From NCBI GenBank assembly GCA_910588065.1, contig CAJUPZ010000001.1, forward strand, positions 124,001 through 188,000: a stretch of DNA of 64,000 nucleotides, given 5' to 3'. This document shows, in pieces, positions 52,385-60,689 of this stretch (position 1 is its first letter; every line of letters begins with the position of its first letter). The DNA is from an uncultured Muribaculaceae bacterium. GTDB taxonomy: Bacteria; Bacteroidota; Bacteroidia; Bacteroidales; Muribaculaceae. The translations under genes and the position numbers were made by a program. The notes under the pieces are model-generated. The model was not told where the DNA came from and ran no database searches. It worked only from the letters and a program-made list of their open reading frames with translations.

Positions 52385-53032
52385 TTATTTGGCTTTATGG
52401 GCAGCTTTGATAATGGATGGCCCGGGAATGAAATAGATTTCGAGACGCCGGTTTTCGCGGCGGTGCTCGCGGGTGTCGTTCGATGCCACCGGCATGATGC
52501 CACCCATTGCAAAGGGTATTATCAGCAGCTTTTCATTGAGATTTCCCGAATCAATCTGCCCCATGAACCAGTCGTATACAGAATTGAGGCGGGCTGTGGA
52601 GAGGTTTTCGCGATAAGTCTCTGAACCGGTGTCATCTGTGTGCATAGCAAGCACTATTTTGTAGGCCATGGGATCGGCCATGGGAGCTGTCACGCCGCTG
52701 AGAATTTTTGAAGCTCTGCTGTTGAGAAGGGTGTCGTTAGGCAGAAAAAGGTCATCGGTCGGGATGCTGACAACAAACACTTCATCCTCGCGCATGAGGT
52801 CAACGGTATATTTGCTTTTAAGAGAGTTGGCTGTTTTGAGTATGGTTTTCCTGACAGCCGGTTTTTCTTTTGCTCCTACAACCGGTGTCGCCAGATTGGG
52901 CTCGAAGTCCATATCCATGTATGTTTCCTCGGAGTAGCCTTTGTAGGGGTCGGTGTAGGATTGCGCTGAGGCGTTGGCGACACACAGGAATGAGCCGGCG
53001 CAGATAACCAGAGAGGAAAGTATTTTATTCAT
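52385..53032 (-). CDS. OmpA-family C-terminal domain exported protein
   Basis: 215 aa with a signal peptide (ends near SASAQ). The C-terminal 110 residues follow the OmpA fold: DTLLNSRASKILSGV, YKIVLAMHTDDTGSETYRENLSTARLNSVYDWF and the late REHRRENRRLEIYFIP, which includes the Arg cluster of peptidoglycan-binding sites. There is no beta barrel, so it is a periplasmic, peptidoglycan-associated protein. It is upstream of proS but separated by a promoter. Confidence 0.85.
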   Translation of the reverse strand: MNKILSSLVICAGSFLCVANASAQSYTDPYKGYSEETYMDMDFEPNLATPVVGAKEKPAVRKTILKTANSLKSKYTVDLMREDEVFVVSIPTDDLFLPNDTLLNSRASKILSGVTAPMADPMAYKIVLAMHTDDTGSETYRENLSTARLNSVYDWFMGQIDSGNLNEKLLIIPFAMGGIMPVASNDTREHRRENRRLEIYFIPGPSIIKAAHKAK

Positions 53033-53037
53033 ATCGG

Positions 53038-53349
53038 TCAGTCGGCGAGGGGGTCAATAGTGCTTTCGTATGCAATTTCAGCTCTTACAATATCTTCGAT
53101 ATCATCGGGGTCAATGCCGGAATGCTTGTCTTTTTTCAGCATACGGCCGGTGTAGCCGAGCAGGTCGTCAAAAAGGGCGTTTTCTTCAATCTCCTCGTCG
53201 CAGTCAATGTCCAGCAGGCCGTTCTCCTCATAGAAATCCCATATCATGTCAATGACATTGAGTATCTGGTCATCGCTGTACTTTGCAGCCCTGTCGCCGA
53301 GTGCGTTTTTTATAGCCGCAACAGCGGCGTTCTCGTCAAATTCGCTCAT
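53038..53349 (-). CDS. conserved small acidic protein
   Basis: 103 aa, strongly acidic (IDCDEEIEENALFDDLLGY), all-alpha by eye, no signal or membrane segment. I recognise it only as a protein conserved in Bacteroidetes without a known role. It lies 2 nt from rimM, so it is co-transcribed with the ribosome maturation gene, and 5 nt from the OmpA-like gene. Confidence 0.7.
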   Translation of the reverse strand: MSEFDENAAVAAIKNALGDRAAKYSDDQILNVIDMIWDFYEENGLLDIDCDEEIEENALFDDLLGYTGRMLKKDKHSGIDPDDIEDIVRAEIAYESTIDPLAD

Positions 53350-53351
53350 AA

Positions 53352-53876
53352 TCAGGTGTCTAAAAGGCCTTCGGGAAGGGCCATGGATATGGTGCGTTCC
53401 GTAAGGTCAAGGTTTGTGATAAGGTCTTCGGCCGCGGGAACATATATTGTTTTTCCGTCCGGGGCTGAGACTATGAAAAGGATGTTTGCGGTAGAATCGT
53501 CAATGTCGGAAATTGTGCCGATATTGTCACCATTCTGGTCGATGATGGAGAAGCCTTCCATGTCGCTGACATACATGCCGTCAGTGTCGGTGTCGTCCTG
53601 AATCTCGCTGCTTCTGGCGTAGATTGTTTTGCCGGAGAATGTTGCCGCCTCGGATTCGTCGGTCACTCCGTCAATGGTGAGCAATGCTGTCTCGGAGCCC
53701 TTGGGACGGAATGAGGCAATGAAGAAGGGCACGGGAATACCCTCCATGTCGCATATTATGCACGACAGTTCCTCAAGCCCGGATATGTCGATGTCGAGCT
53801 GGGCTGATATCTCTCCCTTGATGCCGTGCGGCTTCAGGAATTGACCTATCGGTGTTATCTCGCTGCGGTGTATCAC
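53352..53876 (-). CDS. rimM: 16S rRNA processing factor RimM
   Basis: 174 aa. N-terminal RimM barrel (ITPIGQFLKPHGIKGEISAQLDID) and C-terminal PRC barrel (DTDGMYVSDMEGFSIIDQNGDNIGTISDIDD, then the hydrophobic core IYVPAAEDLI). RimM helps assemble the 30S head and binds S19. It overlaps the DUF4290 gene by 1 nt. Confidence 0.92.
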   Translation of the reverse strand: MIHRSEITPIGQFLKPHGIKGEISAQLDIDISGLEELSCIICDMEGIPVPFFIASFRPKGSETALLTIDGVTDESEAATFSGKTIYARSSEIQDDTDTDGMYVSDMEGFSIIDQNGDNIGTISDIDDSTANILFIVSAPDGKTIYVPAAEDLITNLDLTERTISMALPEGLLDT

Positions 53877-54466
53877 TATTTTTTCTTTTTCTTTTTGCCG
53901 TTTGTCTGCCCGGGAGCCACCTTGAATTCGTGCAGGCGTGTTGTCTCCTCGTTGAGCTGGATTGCACCATGCGACATCTCGGCGAGGTCTTTGAACACTT
54001 TCGCATCCTCAACCCCGTCTTTGTTGACAACAAGAAGCAGCTTCTTCATGTGGTTTGCAATCAGCCGGCACAGCTCGGTGCGCTCCTCGCCCTCTTCCAT
54101 AGCCGATGCTTTTTCTATAAGGCGCTCGATGCTTTTGCCATAGTGGCGGTAGCGGATGCTGTGGATGGTGTAGGGCACTTTGTCGGGTGCGGTAGTGAGT
54201 TTGTCGGACTGTATTACTTCAAACGGGTAGTCGATATCGAGTTTGAAGCCGGACATGATGGCGAGATGGTCCCAAAGCTTGCGCTGATTGTCCTCACCCT
54301 CCTTGAGCTCGGGAAAGAGGTTAGCCATTGTAGTCACGATGGTGTGGGCGCAGAGGGTGCGCTCCTCCCGGTCTTCGATTGTGAGGCAGTGGTCAACCAT
54401 CTGCTGTATATTGCGGCCGTACTCGGGGAGTACGAGTCGTTTCTGCTGGGTATTGTAGTTTAACAT
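53876..54466 (-). CDS. DUF4290 domain protein
   Basis: 196 aa, mostly helical and cytoplasmic. The N-terminus (MLNYNTQQKRLVLPEYGRNIQQMVDHCLTIEDREERTLCAHTIVTTM) matches the DUF4290 family known from Bacteroidetes, often near rimM or murA. Ends with a Lys run (GKKKKKK). Role unknown. It leads the DUF4290-rimM-acidic protein operon. Confidence 0.9.
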   Translation of the reverse strand: MLNYNTQQKRLVLPEYGRNIQQMVDHCLTIEDREERTLCAHTIVTTMANLFPELKEGEDNQRKLWDHLAIMSGFKLDIDYPFEVIQSDKLTTAPDKVPYTIHSIRYRHYGKSIERLIEKASAMEEGEERTELCRLIANHMKKLLLVVNKDGVEDAKVFKDLAEMSHGAIQLNEETTRLHEFKVAPGQTNGKKKKKK

Positions 54467-54487
54467 TCGGTGTTAAGAAATTTTTTT

Positions 54488-54495
54488 CAAAGTTA
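54488..54495 (-). promoter_or_regulatory. -7 box of the DUF4290-rimM operon
   Basis: Minus strand TAACTTTG, exact TAnnTTTG, 21 nt before the DUF4290 start. The T-run of the fabG terminator lies in the -33 area. Confidence 0.5.
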
Positions 54496-54518
54496 CGCAC
54501 TGTTGGGACAAAAAACAA

Positions 54519-54551
54519 ATCTCACACCAAGTAAACTGCTTGGTGTGAGAT
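54519..54551 (-). terminator. terminator of the tetR-fabG operon
   Basis: ATCTCACACCAAG (54519-54531) pairs perfectly over 13 bp with CTTGGTGTGAGAT (54539-54551); on the minus strand TTGTTTTTTG follows. It begins 28 nt past the fabG stop. Confidence 0.85.
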
Positions 54552-54579
54552 TAAAAAGCGTTAATAAGGCGTATGCCGC

Positions 54580-55326
54580 TTACATGTTCATGCCGCCGTC
54601 AACCTGTATAACCTGGCCTGTGACGTAGCTTGACATGTCTGAAGCGAGGAATGTTGCAACATCGGCGATGTCCTCGGGTTTGCCTCCGCGACGCAGGGGA
54701 ATTTTCTGCACCCATTCCTCACGGATGTTGTCGGGCAGGGCTGCTGTCATGGCTGTTTCGATGAATCCGGGTGCGATTGCGTTGGCGCGGATGCCGCGGG
54801 AGCCCACCTCCTGTGCGATGCTCTTGGCAAGAGCCACAAGTCCGGCCTTTGAGGCGGCGTAGTTGCTCTGACCGGCGTTGCCGTGCACACCTACCACAGA
54901 TGCCATGTTGATGATGCTGCCGGAGCGCTGGCGCATCATGATGGGCAGAACAGCGTGGATGAAGTTGAACGCGCTCTTGAGGTTGACGTTGATGACAGCG
55001 TCCCACTGCTGCTCGGTCATGCGCATCATGAGGCCGTCTTTTGTTATGCCTGCGTTGTTGACAAGGATATCGATGCTGCCGAAGTCTTCCTTCACCTGGT
55101 CTACAACCTGCTTTGTCTGTTCAAAGTCGGCGGCGTTTGAGGCGTAGCCTTTTACTTTTACTCCGAGAGCGGCAATCTCGTCTTCGGTAGCTTTGCCGTT
55201 TTCGTCAATGACAAGGTCTGTGAACGCTATGTTCGCACCTTCTTTAGCAAAGCGCACTGCGAGTGCTTTGCCGATGCCGCGTGCCGCTCCTGTTATGAGG
55301 GCAGTTTTTCCTTCGAGTAATTTCAT
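54580..55326 (-). CDS. fabG: 3-oxoacyl-ACP reductase
   Basis: 248 aa, short-chain dehydrogenase fold. NADP-binding TGAARGIGKA (about 12-21), NNAGITKDGLMMRM, catalytic Ser in NMASVVGVHGNAGQSNYAASKAGL with Tyr and Lys of YxxxK, and the C-terminal QVIQVDGGMNM, the FabG ending. It reduces 3-oxoacyl-ACP in each elongation cycle of fatty acid synthesis. It is the second gene after a TetR regulator, 12 nt apart, which suggests regulation of this enzyme by the TetR protein. Confidence 0.95.
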   Translation of the reverse strand: MKLLEGKTALITGAARGIGKALAVRFAKEGANIAFTDLVIDENGKATEDEIAALGVKVKGYASNAADFEQTKQVVDQVKEDFGSIDILVNNAGITKDGLMMRMTEQQWDAVINVNLKSAFNFIHAVLPIMMRQRSGSIINMASVVGVHGNAGQSNYAASKAGLVALAKSIAQEVGSRGIRANAIAPGFIETAMTAALPDNIREEWVQKIPLRRGGKPEDIADVATFLASDMSSYVTGQVIQVDGGMNM

Positions 55327-55338
55327 TTTATTCGTTTT

Positions 55339-55932
55339 TTATGACGTTTGTTGTTTGGTCAGAATACCGTTTACAATATATTCGATTGAGTCGTTGATGA
55401 ACATCACTGTGTTGGCTTTTTCATCGGAGTCTTCCTTGAGGTTGAAATAGTCGGTGCCTTGAAACAGCAGCGTTGTCAGTGCCGGCAGCCTGAGAGCCTG
55501 GGCGGCATCAAACACACCGGCTTTCACCCCTTCTGTTAGTATTGCGTTGAGAATCTCCGATTCTTTTGCGCCGGCGAGTTTTCTTATCCGCTCTATCCTG
55601 CGGAGGTCGCGGATGAAAAGGGTGCGCAGGGAATCCTGCTTCGAAGATAGCCGTGACACGATTTCGAAGCGCCGCATCAGTCCCATGCGCAGCTTCTCGG
55701 CCGGTGGAAGGTTTGAAAGCTGCACTTCGCGGAGCTTTTCGACAATGTTGTCGCTTTCGCGCTCAATCACGGCATTGTAAATCTCGCGCTTGTTCTTGAA
55801 GTATGTGTAGATAGTGCGCCGGCCTTTGTCCGATGCGGCTGCGATGTCGTTCATCGTAGTGTTCTCAACACCTTTGTGGGCAAAGAGCTGGCGGGCGACT
55901 TCAATAAGCTTCTCTCGTGTCTTTAATACCAT
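55339..55932 (-). CDS. TetR family transcriptional regulator
   Basis: 197 aa. N-terminal HTH: REKLIEVARQLFAHKGVENTTMNDIAAASDKGRRTIYTYFKNKREIYNAV. The C-terminal ligand domain is helical without recognisable specificity. Co-transcribed with fabG. A TetR-like regulator next to fabG may sense acyl-ACP or fatty acids (inference). The start ATG is at 55932. Confidence 0.9.
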   Translation of the reverse strand: MVLKTREKLIEVARQLFAHKGVENTTMNDIAAASDKGRRTIYTYFKNKREIYNAVIERESDNIVEKLREVQLSNLPPAEKLRMGLMRRFEIVSRLSSKQDSLRTLFIRDLRRIERIRKLAGAKESEILNAILTEGVKAGVFDAAQALRLPALTTLLFQGTDYFNLKEDSDEKANTVMFINDSIEYIVNGILTKQQTS

Positions 55933-55942
55933 TGGCTTTTAT

Positions 55943-55965
55943 GCACAAATGTTCATTCAGTGTGC
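55943..55965. promoter_or_regulatory. candidate operator of the TetR regulator
   Basis: GCACA, 13 nt, TGTGC, an interrupted palindrome 11 nt before the tetR start, touching a minus-strand -7-like TAATTTCG (55965-55972). The position suits autorepression. Confidence 0.4.
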
Positions 55966-55982
55966 GAAATTACTAAAAATAG

Positions 55983-56014
55983 TTTGAAATTACCGCAAAG
56001 AATGATTAATTTCG
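55983..56014 (+). promoter_or_regulatory. promoter of folP-cdaA
   Basis: TTTG (55983-55986), 20-nt spacer, TAATTTCG (56007-56014), one mismatch from TAnnTTTG. The folP start is 27 nt beyond it. Confidence 0.5.
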
Positions 56015-56041
56015 CAATTTAACTTTACAAGACAACAAAAA

Positions 56042-56884
56042 GTGGTACCATTCACATTAAATATAAGAGGGGAGTTGCGGAGCTATGATCATCCGGTGGT
56101 CATGGGCATTATAAACGCCACTCCCGATTCCTTCTATTCCTCTTCAAGAAAGCAGATTGCAGATATTGCCGCCACGGCTGTCAGGATGGTGGAGCATGGT
56201 GCCGCCATGCTCGATGTAGGGGCGTATTCGTCGCGCCCCGGAGCGGCTGACGTGAGTGTGGAAGAGGAATGTGGCAGGCTGCGCGCGGCCATGAGGGAGA
56301 TTCGCTCGGCGGTGCCCGATGTGCCGGTGTCGGTGGACACCTTCCGCTCCGAGGTGGCAAAGATGGCAGTTGAGGAGTGTGGCGCAGATATTGTGAATGA
56401 TATTTCCGGCGGCTTGCTTGATGACAGTATGATAGCTGCGGTGGCCGCCCTCAGGGTGCCATATATACTGATGCACATGCGGGGCACTCCGGCAACAATG
56501 AGCGCTATGTGCGATTATCCGGAGGGTGTCACCGCCGGGGTGATGAAGGAACTGTCAGCCCGGCTTACCAAAGCAACGGATGCAGGCATATGCGATATAA
56601 TCATAGACCCCGGGCTGGGGTTTGCAAAGAGCGTGGAGCAGAACTATGAGCTGCTTCGCAACATACCGCTGCTTGCCGACACTTTCAAGCTCCCGGTTCT
56701 GATAGGGCTCTCGCGCAAGTCGATGCTCACAAGGCCGCTCGGCCTCACTGCCGAAGAGGCTTTGCCGGCAACAGTGGCGGCGAACATGGCGGCGCTTATA
56801 GGCGGTGCCTCGATAATAAGAGTGCACGATGTCGAGGCGGCGCGGCAGACTGCCGGGGTTTTCAATCTACTTAATGAAAAGTGA
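56042..56884 (+). CDS. folP: dihydropteroate synthase
   Basis: 280 aa from a GTG at 56042, which gives the normal DHPS length; no ATG is placed well. Motifs: MGIINATPDSFYSSS (pterin and PABA site), VGAYSSRPGA (a Tyr where the DHPS norm has GGESTRPGA), VSVDTFRSEVA, VNDISGGL, LMHMRGTPATM, IIDPGLGFAK, GLSRKSML and the late RVHDV. It makes dihydropteroate in folate synthesis. cdaA starts 3 nt after its stop. Confidence 0.95.
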   Translation: MVPFTLNIRGELRSYDHPVVMGIINATPDSFYSSSRKQIADIAATAVRMVEHGAAMLDVGAYSSRPGAADVSVEEECGRLRAAMREIRSAVPDVPVSVDTFRSEVAKMAVEECGADIVNDISGGLLDDSMIAAVAALRVPYILMHMRGTPATMSAMCDYPEGVTAGVMKELSARLTKATDAGICDIIIDPGLGFAKSVEQNYELLRNIPLLADTFKLPVLIGLSRKSMLTRPLGLTAEEALPATVAANMAALIGGASIIRVHDVEAARQTAGVFNLLNEK

Positions 56885-56887
56885 GCC

Positions 56888-57670
56888 ATGGATGGATTCG
56901 GACTTAGAGACGCGCTTGACATAGCGATTGCCGCCCTGCTGCTTTTTTATCTTTACAGGATAATGAAGGAGAGCGGCACAATCAATATATTTTTCGGAGT
57001 GCTGGCCTTTATCGTTGTGTGGGTGTTTGCCTCGCAGATTCTGGAGATGAAACTGATAGGCACTATTCTTGACAAATTCATGAGTATCGGTCTTCTTGTG
57101 CTCGTGATATTGTTTCAGGACCAGATAAAGCGCTTTCTGGTGGAGCTTGGCGACCACAAGCGATGGCGCTTTCTGAAGAAACTGTTTCATCATTCGCGCG
57201 GCGAGCATGAGGATAACGCGCGTCAGTATGTACTTCCCATCGTGTACGCATGCATGAATATGTCCAAGTCCAAGACCGGAGCCCTTATTGTTATCCAGAA
57301 TGATATATCGCTTGACGCTTACGAGAAGTCCGGCGATATAATTGACGCGCGCATCAATTCACGGCTTATCGAGAATATTTTTTTCAAGAACTCGCCTTTG
57401 CACGACGGGGCCATGATTATTGCCGGAGACAAGATTGTGTCAGCCGGCTGCATATTGCCGGTGAGCCATGACCGCAATGTGCCCCGCGCCCTTGGCCTGC
57501 GCCACCGCAGCGCGTTGGGTATCAGTCAGGCCACTGATGCTTTCGCAATAGTTGTGTCGGAGGAAACCGGCGGCATCTCCGTGGCATATCGCGGAGTGCT
57601 CACCACCAGGCTGTCATCAGCCGACCTTGAGCAGCGGCTGTCAGCCATCTTCCACCATCAGGAGGCGTAG
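56888..57670 (+). CDS. cdaA: diadenylate cyclase CdaA (DAC domain)
   Basis: 260 aa. Three N-terminal transmembrane helices (to about residue 80), then a DAC domain: SKTGALIVIQND, the DGA motif in SPLHDGAMIIAGDK and RHRSALGISQATDAFAIVVSEETGGISVA with the RHR motif. It makes c-di-AMP from ATP at the membrane. The usual firmicute partner genes cdaR and glmM are absent here; it pairs with folP, an arrangement seen in Bacteroidetes. Confidence 0.95.
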   Translation: MDGFGLRDALDIAIAALLLFYLYRIMKESGTINIFFGVLAFIVVWVFASQILEMKLIGTILDKFMSIGLLVLVILFQDQIKRFLVELGDHKRWRFLKKLFHHSRGEHEDNARQYVLPIVYACMNMSKSKTGALIVIQNDISLDAYEKSGDIIDARINSRLIENIFFKNSPLHDGAMIIAGDKIVSAGCILPVSHDRNVPRALGLRHRSALGISQATDAFAIVVSEETGGISVAYRGVLTTRLSSADLEQRLSAIFHHQEA

Positions 57671-57690
57671 AAGGTACGATTATTGTGCAG

Positions 57691-58953
57691 CTATTTGGCG
57701 TGTACCTCTATGATATCTGCAAGCCGGGTGGAGAAGAGGCGCGATGAATGTTCCTTTCTGGTGAGCTCTGTAAGTCCATCGCCCATTGAGGCTATCTTCA
57801 CGCTGTTCTGAGCGCCGAGATTGTAGTTGATGGAATCCACGGTGTGCATCAGGCGTGACATCTTTTCCATTTTGGCGGTGTCGGAAAAAATATTGGGTTG
57901 CGGAGAGTGGGCAATGCGCGTTATCGTGATTCCCGCTCTTTTGAAACCTAATCCCGGACGATATATTTTTTGCAGTGCCACCAGGGCGGCCTTTAGGATG
58001 GCCGATGTGCTGTCGGTGCTGTCCGGCAGCTTTTCTCTCGTAGCATTGAAATATTGGGGAGTCAGCTCCTTGAACCTGTTTGTCGCTATAAAAGCCTCCA
58101 CCTCGAGCGCATATTCGCGGTGTTCGCGCAGTTTTCGCGCGGCAATGGAAGCAAATCCGGCAAAGGCTTGGTGAAGCTCTTCTATTGAATAGAGCTCTTT
58201 TGCAAACGAGCGCGAGGAGGTTATTGTCTTGCGCTGCGGAGAGGTGAGTTCCTGCGATATGCAAGGCTCTCCGTTCAGCTCGCGCCATGTGCGCACTCCT
58301 GTAATATTAAACAGCTGCTCAATACGGTTTTGCGGCAGCTGCGCCAGGTCAAGAGCCGTATTGATTCCACATATCCTCAACCGTTTGACAAGCCGTCGGC
58401 CTATACCCCACACACTGCCTACGTCTGTCATGGACATGGCTTTAGCCGCTTTCTCGGGGGTGTCTATGAGGCAGGCTCCTCCATAGCCCGGATATTTCTT
58501 GGCAAAATGAGAGGCTATCTTGGCAAGCGTTTTGGTGGGGGCTACGCCAATGGATACCGGTATGCCTGTGTCGCGCCTTATTTTAGCTACCACATATCGT
58601 GCATAGTCGGCAATATCGCCGATGTTTTCCGGAAAATAAATGAATGCCTCGTCCACCGAATATACCTCAATATCCGATGACAGGGCGCGCAAAGTTGTCA
58701 TCACCCGGGCAGACATATCGCCATACAGCCGGTGGTTGCCGGAGAACACAACCGCACCGCCGGCCTCAGCCCGCTCTTTGATTTTGAAATACGGGTCGCC
58801 CCGCTTGAAGCCGAGAGCTTTTGCTTCGTTAGACAGAGCTACGGCACAGCCATCATTATTGCTCAAAACAATAACCGGCTTGTTGGCAAGCTCAGGTCTG
58901 AACACTCTTTCACAACTCACAAAAAAGTTGTTGCAATCTGCAAGGGCAACCAT
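57691..58953 (-). CDS. umuC: Y-family DNA polymerase, UmuC-type
   Basis: 420 aa. Palm/finger motifs MVALADCNNFFVSCERVF and YSVDEAFIYFPE (catalytic Asp/Glu), steric-gate area near the start, then the HhH/thumb (MTDVGSVWGIGRRLVKRLRICGINTALDLAQL) and a little-finger domain. It is the catalytic part of a Pol V-like translesion polymerase and copies damaged DNA. umuD is 13 nt upstream. Confidence 0.93.
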   Translation of the reverse strand: MVALADCNNFFVSCERVFRPELANKPVIVLSNNDGCAVALSNEAKALGFKRGDPYFKIKERAEAGGAVVFSGNHRLYGDMSARVMTTLRALSSDIEVYSVDEAFIYFPENIGDIADYARYVVAKIRRDTGIPVSIGVAPTKTLAKIASHFAKKYPGYGGACLIDTPEKAAKAMSMTDVGSVWGIGRRLVKRLRICGINTALDLAQLPQNRIEQLFNITGVRTWRELNGEPCISQELTSPQRKTITSSRSFAKELYSIEELHQAFAGFASIAARKLREHREYALEVEAFIATNRFKELTPQYFNATREKLPDSTDSTSAILKAALVALQKIYRPGLGFKRAGITITRIAHSPQPNIFSDTAKMEKMSRLMHTVDSINYNLGAQNSVKIASMGDGLTELTRKEHSSRLFSTRLADIIEVHAK

Positions 58954-58966
58954 CTGCTGCTTGGCA

Positions 58967-59410
58967 TTATAAACGTCGGCGCCGGTTGGCCTTTATGGTA
59001 TAGAGCACAATGCCCCACACGGAAAAATTGTCAGATCCGGACACCTCTATAGGGGAGTATCTGGGATTTGAAGGCATCAGCCAAAGCTTGTTGTTCGATT
59101 TGCCGAAACGCAGGCGCTTGAGAGTGAATTCGCCGTCAAGGCAGCATACTGCCAGATCTCCGTTACGAGGCTCGATGGATTTATCAATCACAAGAATATC
59201 TCCCTCGGTAATACCCTCACCGCTCATTGAATCACCAACCACGCGGCCATAGAAAGTAGAGGCCGGATGCTTGATGAGATCGCGGTTAAGATCAATCGTT
59301 TCGGACATATAGTCCTGCGCCGGACTTGGAAATCCTGCTATTATGCCGTTATCGGCGTATGGGAGTTCAAGCTCTGTACGTATATCTGCTCCAAACAGTT
59401 GAATAGTCAT
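58967..59410 (-). CDS. umuD: UmuD-type S24 peptidase
   Basis: 147 aa from the ATG at 59410. LexA/UmuD fold without a DNA-binding domain. Ser61 in GDSMSGEGI and Lys98 in EFTLKRL form the catalytic dyad; the Ala-Gly pair at about 25-26 (IIAGFP) is the likely self-cleavage site. After RecA-stimulated cleavage it activates UmuC. The operon also holds the Asp/Tyr-rich protein gene upstream, 37 nt away. Confidence 0.92.
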   Translation of the reverse strand: MTIQLFGADIRTELELPYADNGIIAGFPSPAQDYMSETIDLNRDLIKHPASTFYGRVVGDSMSGEGITEGDILVIDKSIEPRNGDLAVCCLDGEFTLKRLRFGKSNNKLWLMPSNPRYSPIEVSGSDNFSVWGIVLYTIKANRRRRL

Positions 59411-59447
59411 AATATCGTCGGTGGAGATTAGAGGGCGTTTGATAATA

Positions 59448-59759
59448 TTACCAGTCGCAATCGTCAAAACCGTTCAGCGGCCCGTCAAAGTCATCATCAT
59501 CAAAACTATGTCCGTAGTCATGATAGTCATAATTGCAGTCGTAATCATAGTCATCGCTATAAGAGGAATGCCGGCGGTCGGGAAAATCATCATCGTAGTG
59601 ATAGCTATAATCCATATCATCAGCAACATACGTGTCACGGTTGACCTGATTGCAATTGCCGGAACTGAAATCGGACGACTTATTATTGTTGTTCCCGAAA
59701 AAAAGATTGTAGAAAAAGCTGAATACCATCCAATCCTTTACAATATTCCAAAACTTCAT
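59448..59759 (-). CDS. small Asp/Tyr-rich protein leading the umuDC operon
   Basis: 103 aa. A hydrophobic N-terminus (FWNIVKDWMVFSFFYNLFFG) is followed by an Asn/Ser part and a C-terminal half of Asp, Tyr and His (DDFPDRRHSSYSDDYDYDCN, then HSFDDDDFDGPLNGF). No family recognised. The ATG at 59759 is followed by an unbroken frame to 37 nt before umuD, and a -7 box lies upstream, which supports a real gene. The acidic composition resembles a DNA-mimic or metal-binding tail, but that is speculation. Confidence 0.55.
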   Translation of the reverse strand: MKFWNIVKDWMVFSFFYNLFFGNNNNKSSDFSSGNCNQVNRDTYVADDMDYSYHYDDDFPDRRHSSYSDDYDYDCNYDYHDYGHSFDDDDFDGPLNGFDDCDW

Positions 59760-59786
59760 ATCTAAGCTATTTACGGATTAATAATG

Positions 59787-59794
59787 CAAATATA
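59787..59794 (-). promoter_or_regulatory. -7 box of the umuDC operon within an imperfect dyad
   Basis: Minus strand TATATTTG, with TTTTG 14 nt further upstream (59809-59813; short spacing). Arms ACGGATTAA (59773-59781) and CTAATCTGT (59795-59803) form a dyad, 7 of 9 pairs, flanking the -7 box. It may be an SOS-type operator. Confidence 0.4.
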
Positions 59795-59979
59795 CTAATC
59801 TGTCGGTGCAAAACGCATGCCCATCAATATTAAACAAAAATAAAATTGGTTAATGCATGGAGAAGCTCCTCATCAACCTCACCCACATTGCAGAAGATAG
59901 AAAATAAGGAGCGTAGCCATCTGAAATAAGCCGACTATTATCTAATGGAAAAGCCTAAGGAATATTTTTTATAGAGATG

Positions 59980-60555
59980 TCACTCCGTGGCCGTATCTAT
60001 ATTGAAGCCCACTCGTGGCCTCTTTGGCGTTTCCGGCTTCGCTTGAAGCTCGGCAAGGGTTGTGTTGATGGCCTCAATCTGAGCGCGGGTATCCTCGTTT
60101 ATGTCATTATAATCGGCAAAAATATCTTCAAGATCTTGCTTCAGTTCCTCAAAGTTCTTTTCGAGTGTTGACAGCCGTTTGAGTGGCGAATTGTCGGTAA
60201 TCATCTGCCGAATGGTGACAAACGCCCGCATTATGCCGCGGTTGATTTCGATAGCAGTCTCGCTGCGCAGCACACTTGAAAGCATAGCAACACCTAACTC
60301 AGTGAAAGCAAAAGGCAAATATTTGACATTGCTTCCACGGCCGCCCTTCAAGATGCCAATTTGGCACCTTGAAAGCTCGTCTTTGGTAAGTTCAAACATA
60401 AAGTCATCGCCCTCGAATCGGCCAATGTTTCTTCGGACGGCTCTTTTCAATTGAGATGTTTCCACTCCGTACAACTCTGCGAGGTCTCGGTCGAGCATCA
60501 CCTTTTGGCCTCGTATCTCATAGATTTTGCTCTGGATTGTCTGTAATTCGTTCAT
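59980..60555 (-). CDS. ORF6N domain protein (phage-type regulator)
   Basis: 191 aa. The ORF6N domain occupies the first 90 residues (QSKIYEIRGQKVMLDRDLAELYGVETSQLKRAVRRNIGRFEGDDFMFELTKDEL, then FAFTELGVAMLSSVLRSETA). A coiled-coil/acidic helical region follows (LSTLEKNFEELKQDLEDIFADYNDINEDTRAQIEAINTTLAELQ). ORF6N proteins are phage and mobile-element DNA-binding proteins of the KilA-N/antirepressor class. An upstream remnant ends 3 nt before its start, suggesting it was once the distal gene of an operon. The 220 nt on its other side hold only the umuDC promoter. Confidence 0.85.
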   Translation of the reverse strand: MNELQTIQSKIYEIRGQKVMLDRDLAELYGVETSQLKRAVRRNIGRFEGDDFMFELTKDELSRCQIGILKGGRGSNVKYLPFAFTELGVAMLSSVLRSETAIEINRGIMRAFVTIRQMITDNSPLKRLSTLEKNFEELKQDLEDIFADYNDINEDTRAQIEAINTTLAELQAKPETPKRPRVGFNIDTATE

Positions 60556-60558
60556 ATC

Positions 60559-60678
60559 TTACTCCATATCATTGTGCCCGTTGTCATGGCTCAAGGTGTT
60601 CACAGACTCCTTTAACGCCTCCGTGTCGCACAAAAGCGGCACAAGCCGTATTAGAGTCCCAATTATCTGATTCTTATT
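60559..60678 (-). pseudogene. 3' remnant of an unidentified gene
   Basis: A minus-strand frame of 39 codons without a start (IIGTLIRLVPLLCDTEALK, then VNTLSHDNGHNDME) ends in TAA 3 nt before the ORF6N start, a spacing typical of adjacent operon genes. Upstream it runs straight into the small RNA terminator, so the 5' part appears lost. Chance coding cannot be excluded. Confidence 0.3.
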
Positions 60679-60689
60679 TAAATAAAAAA

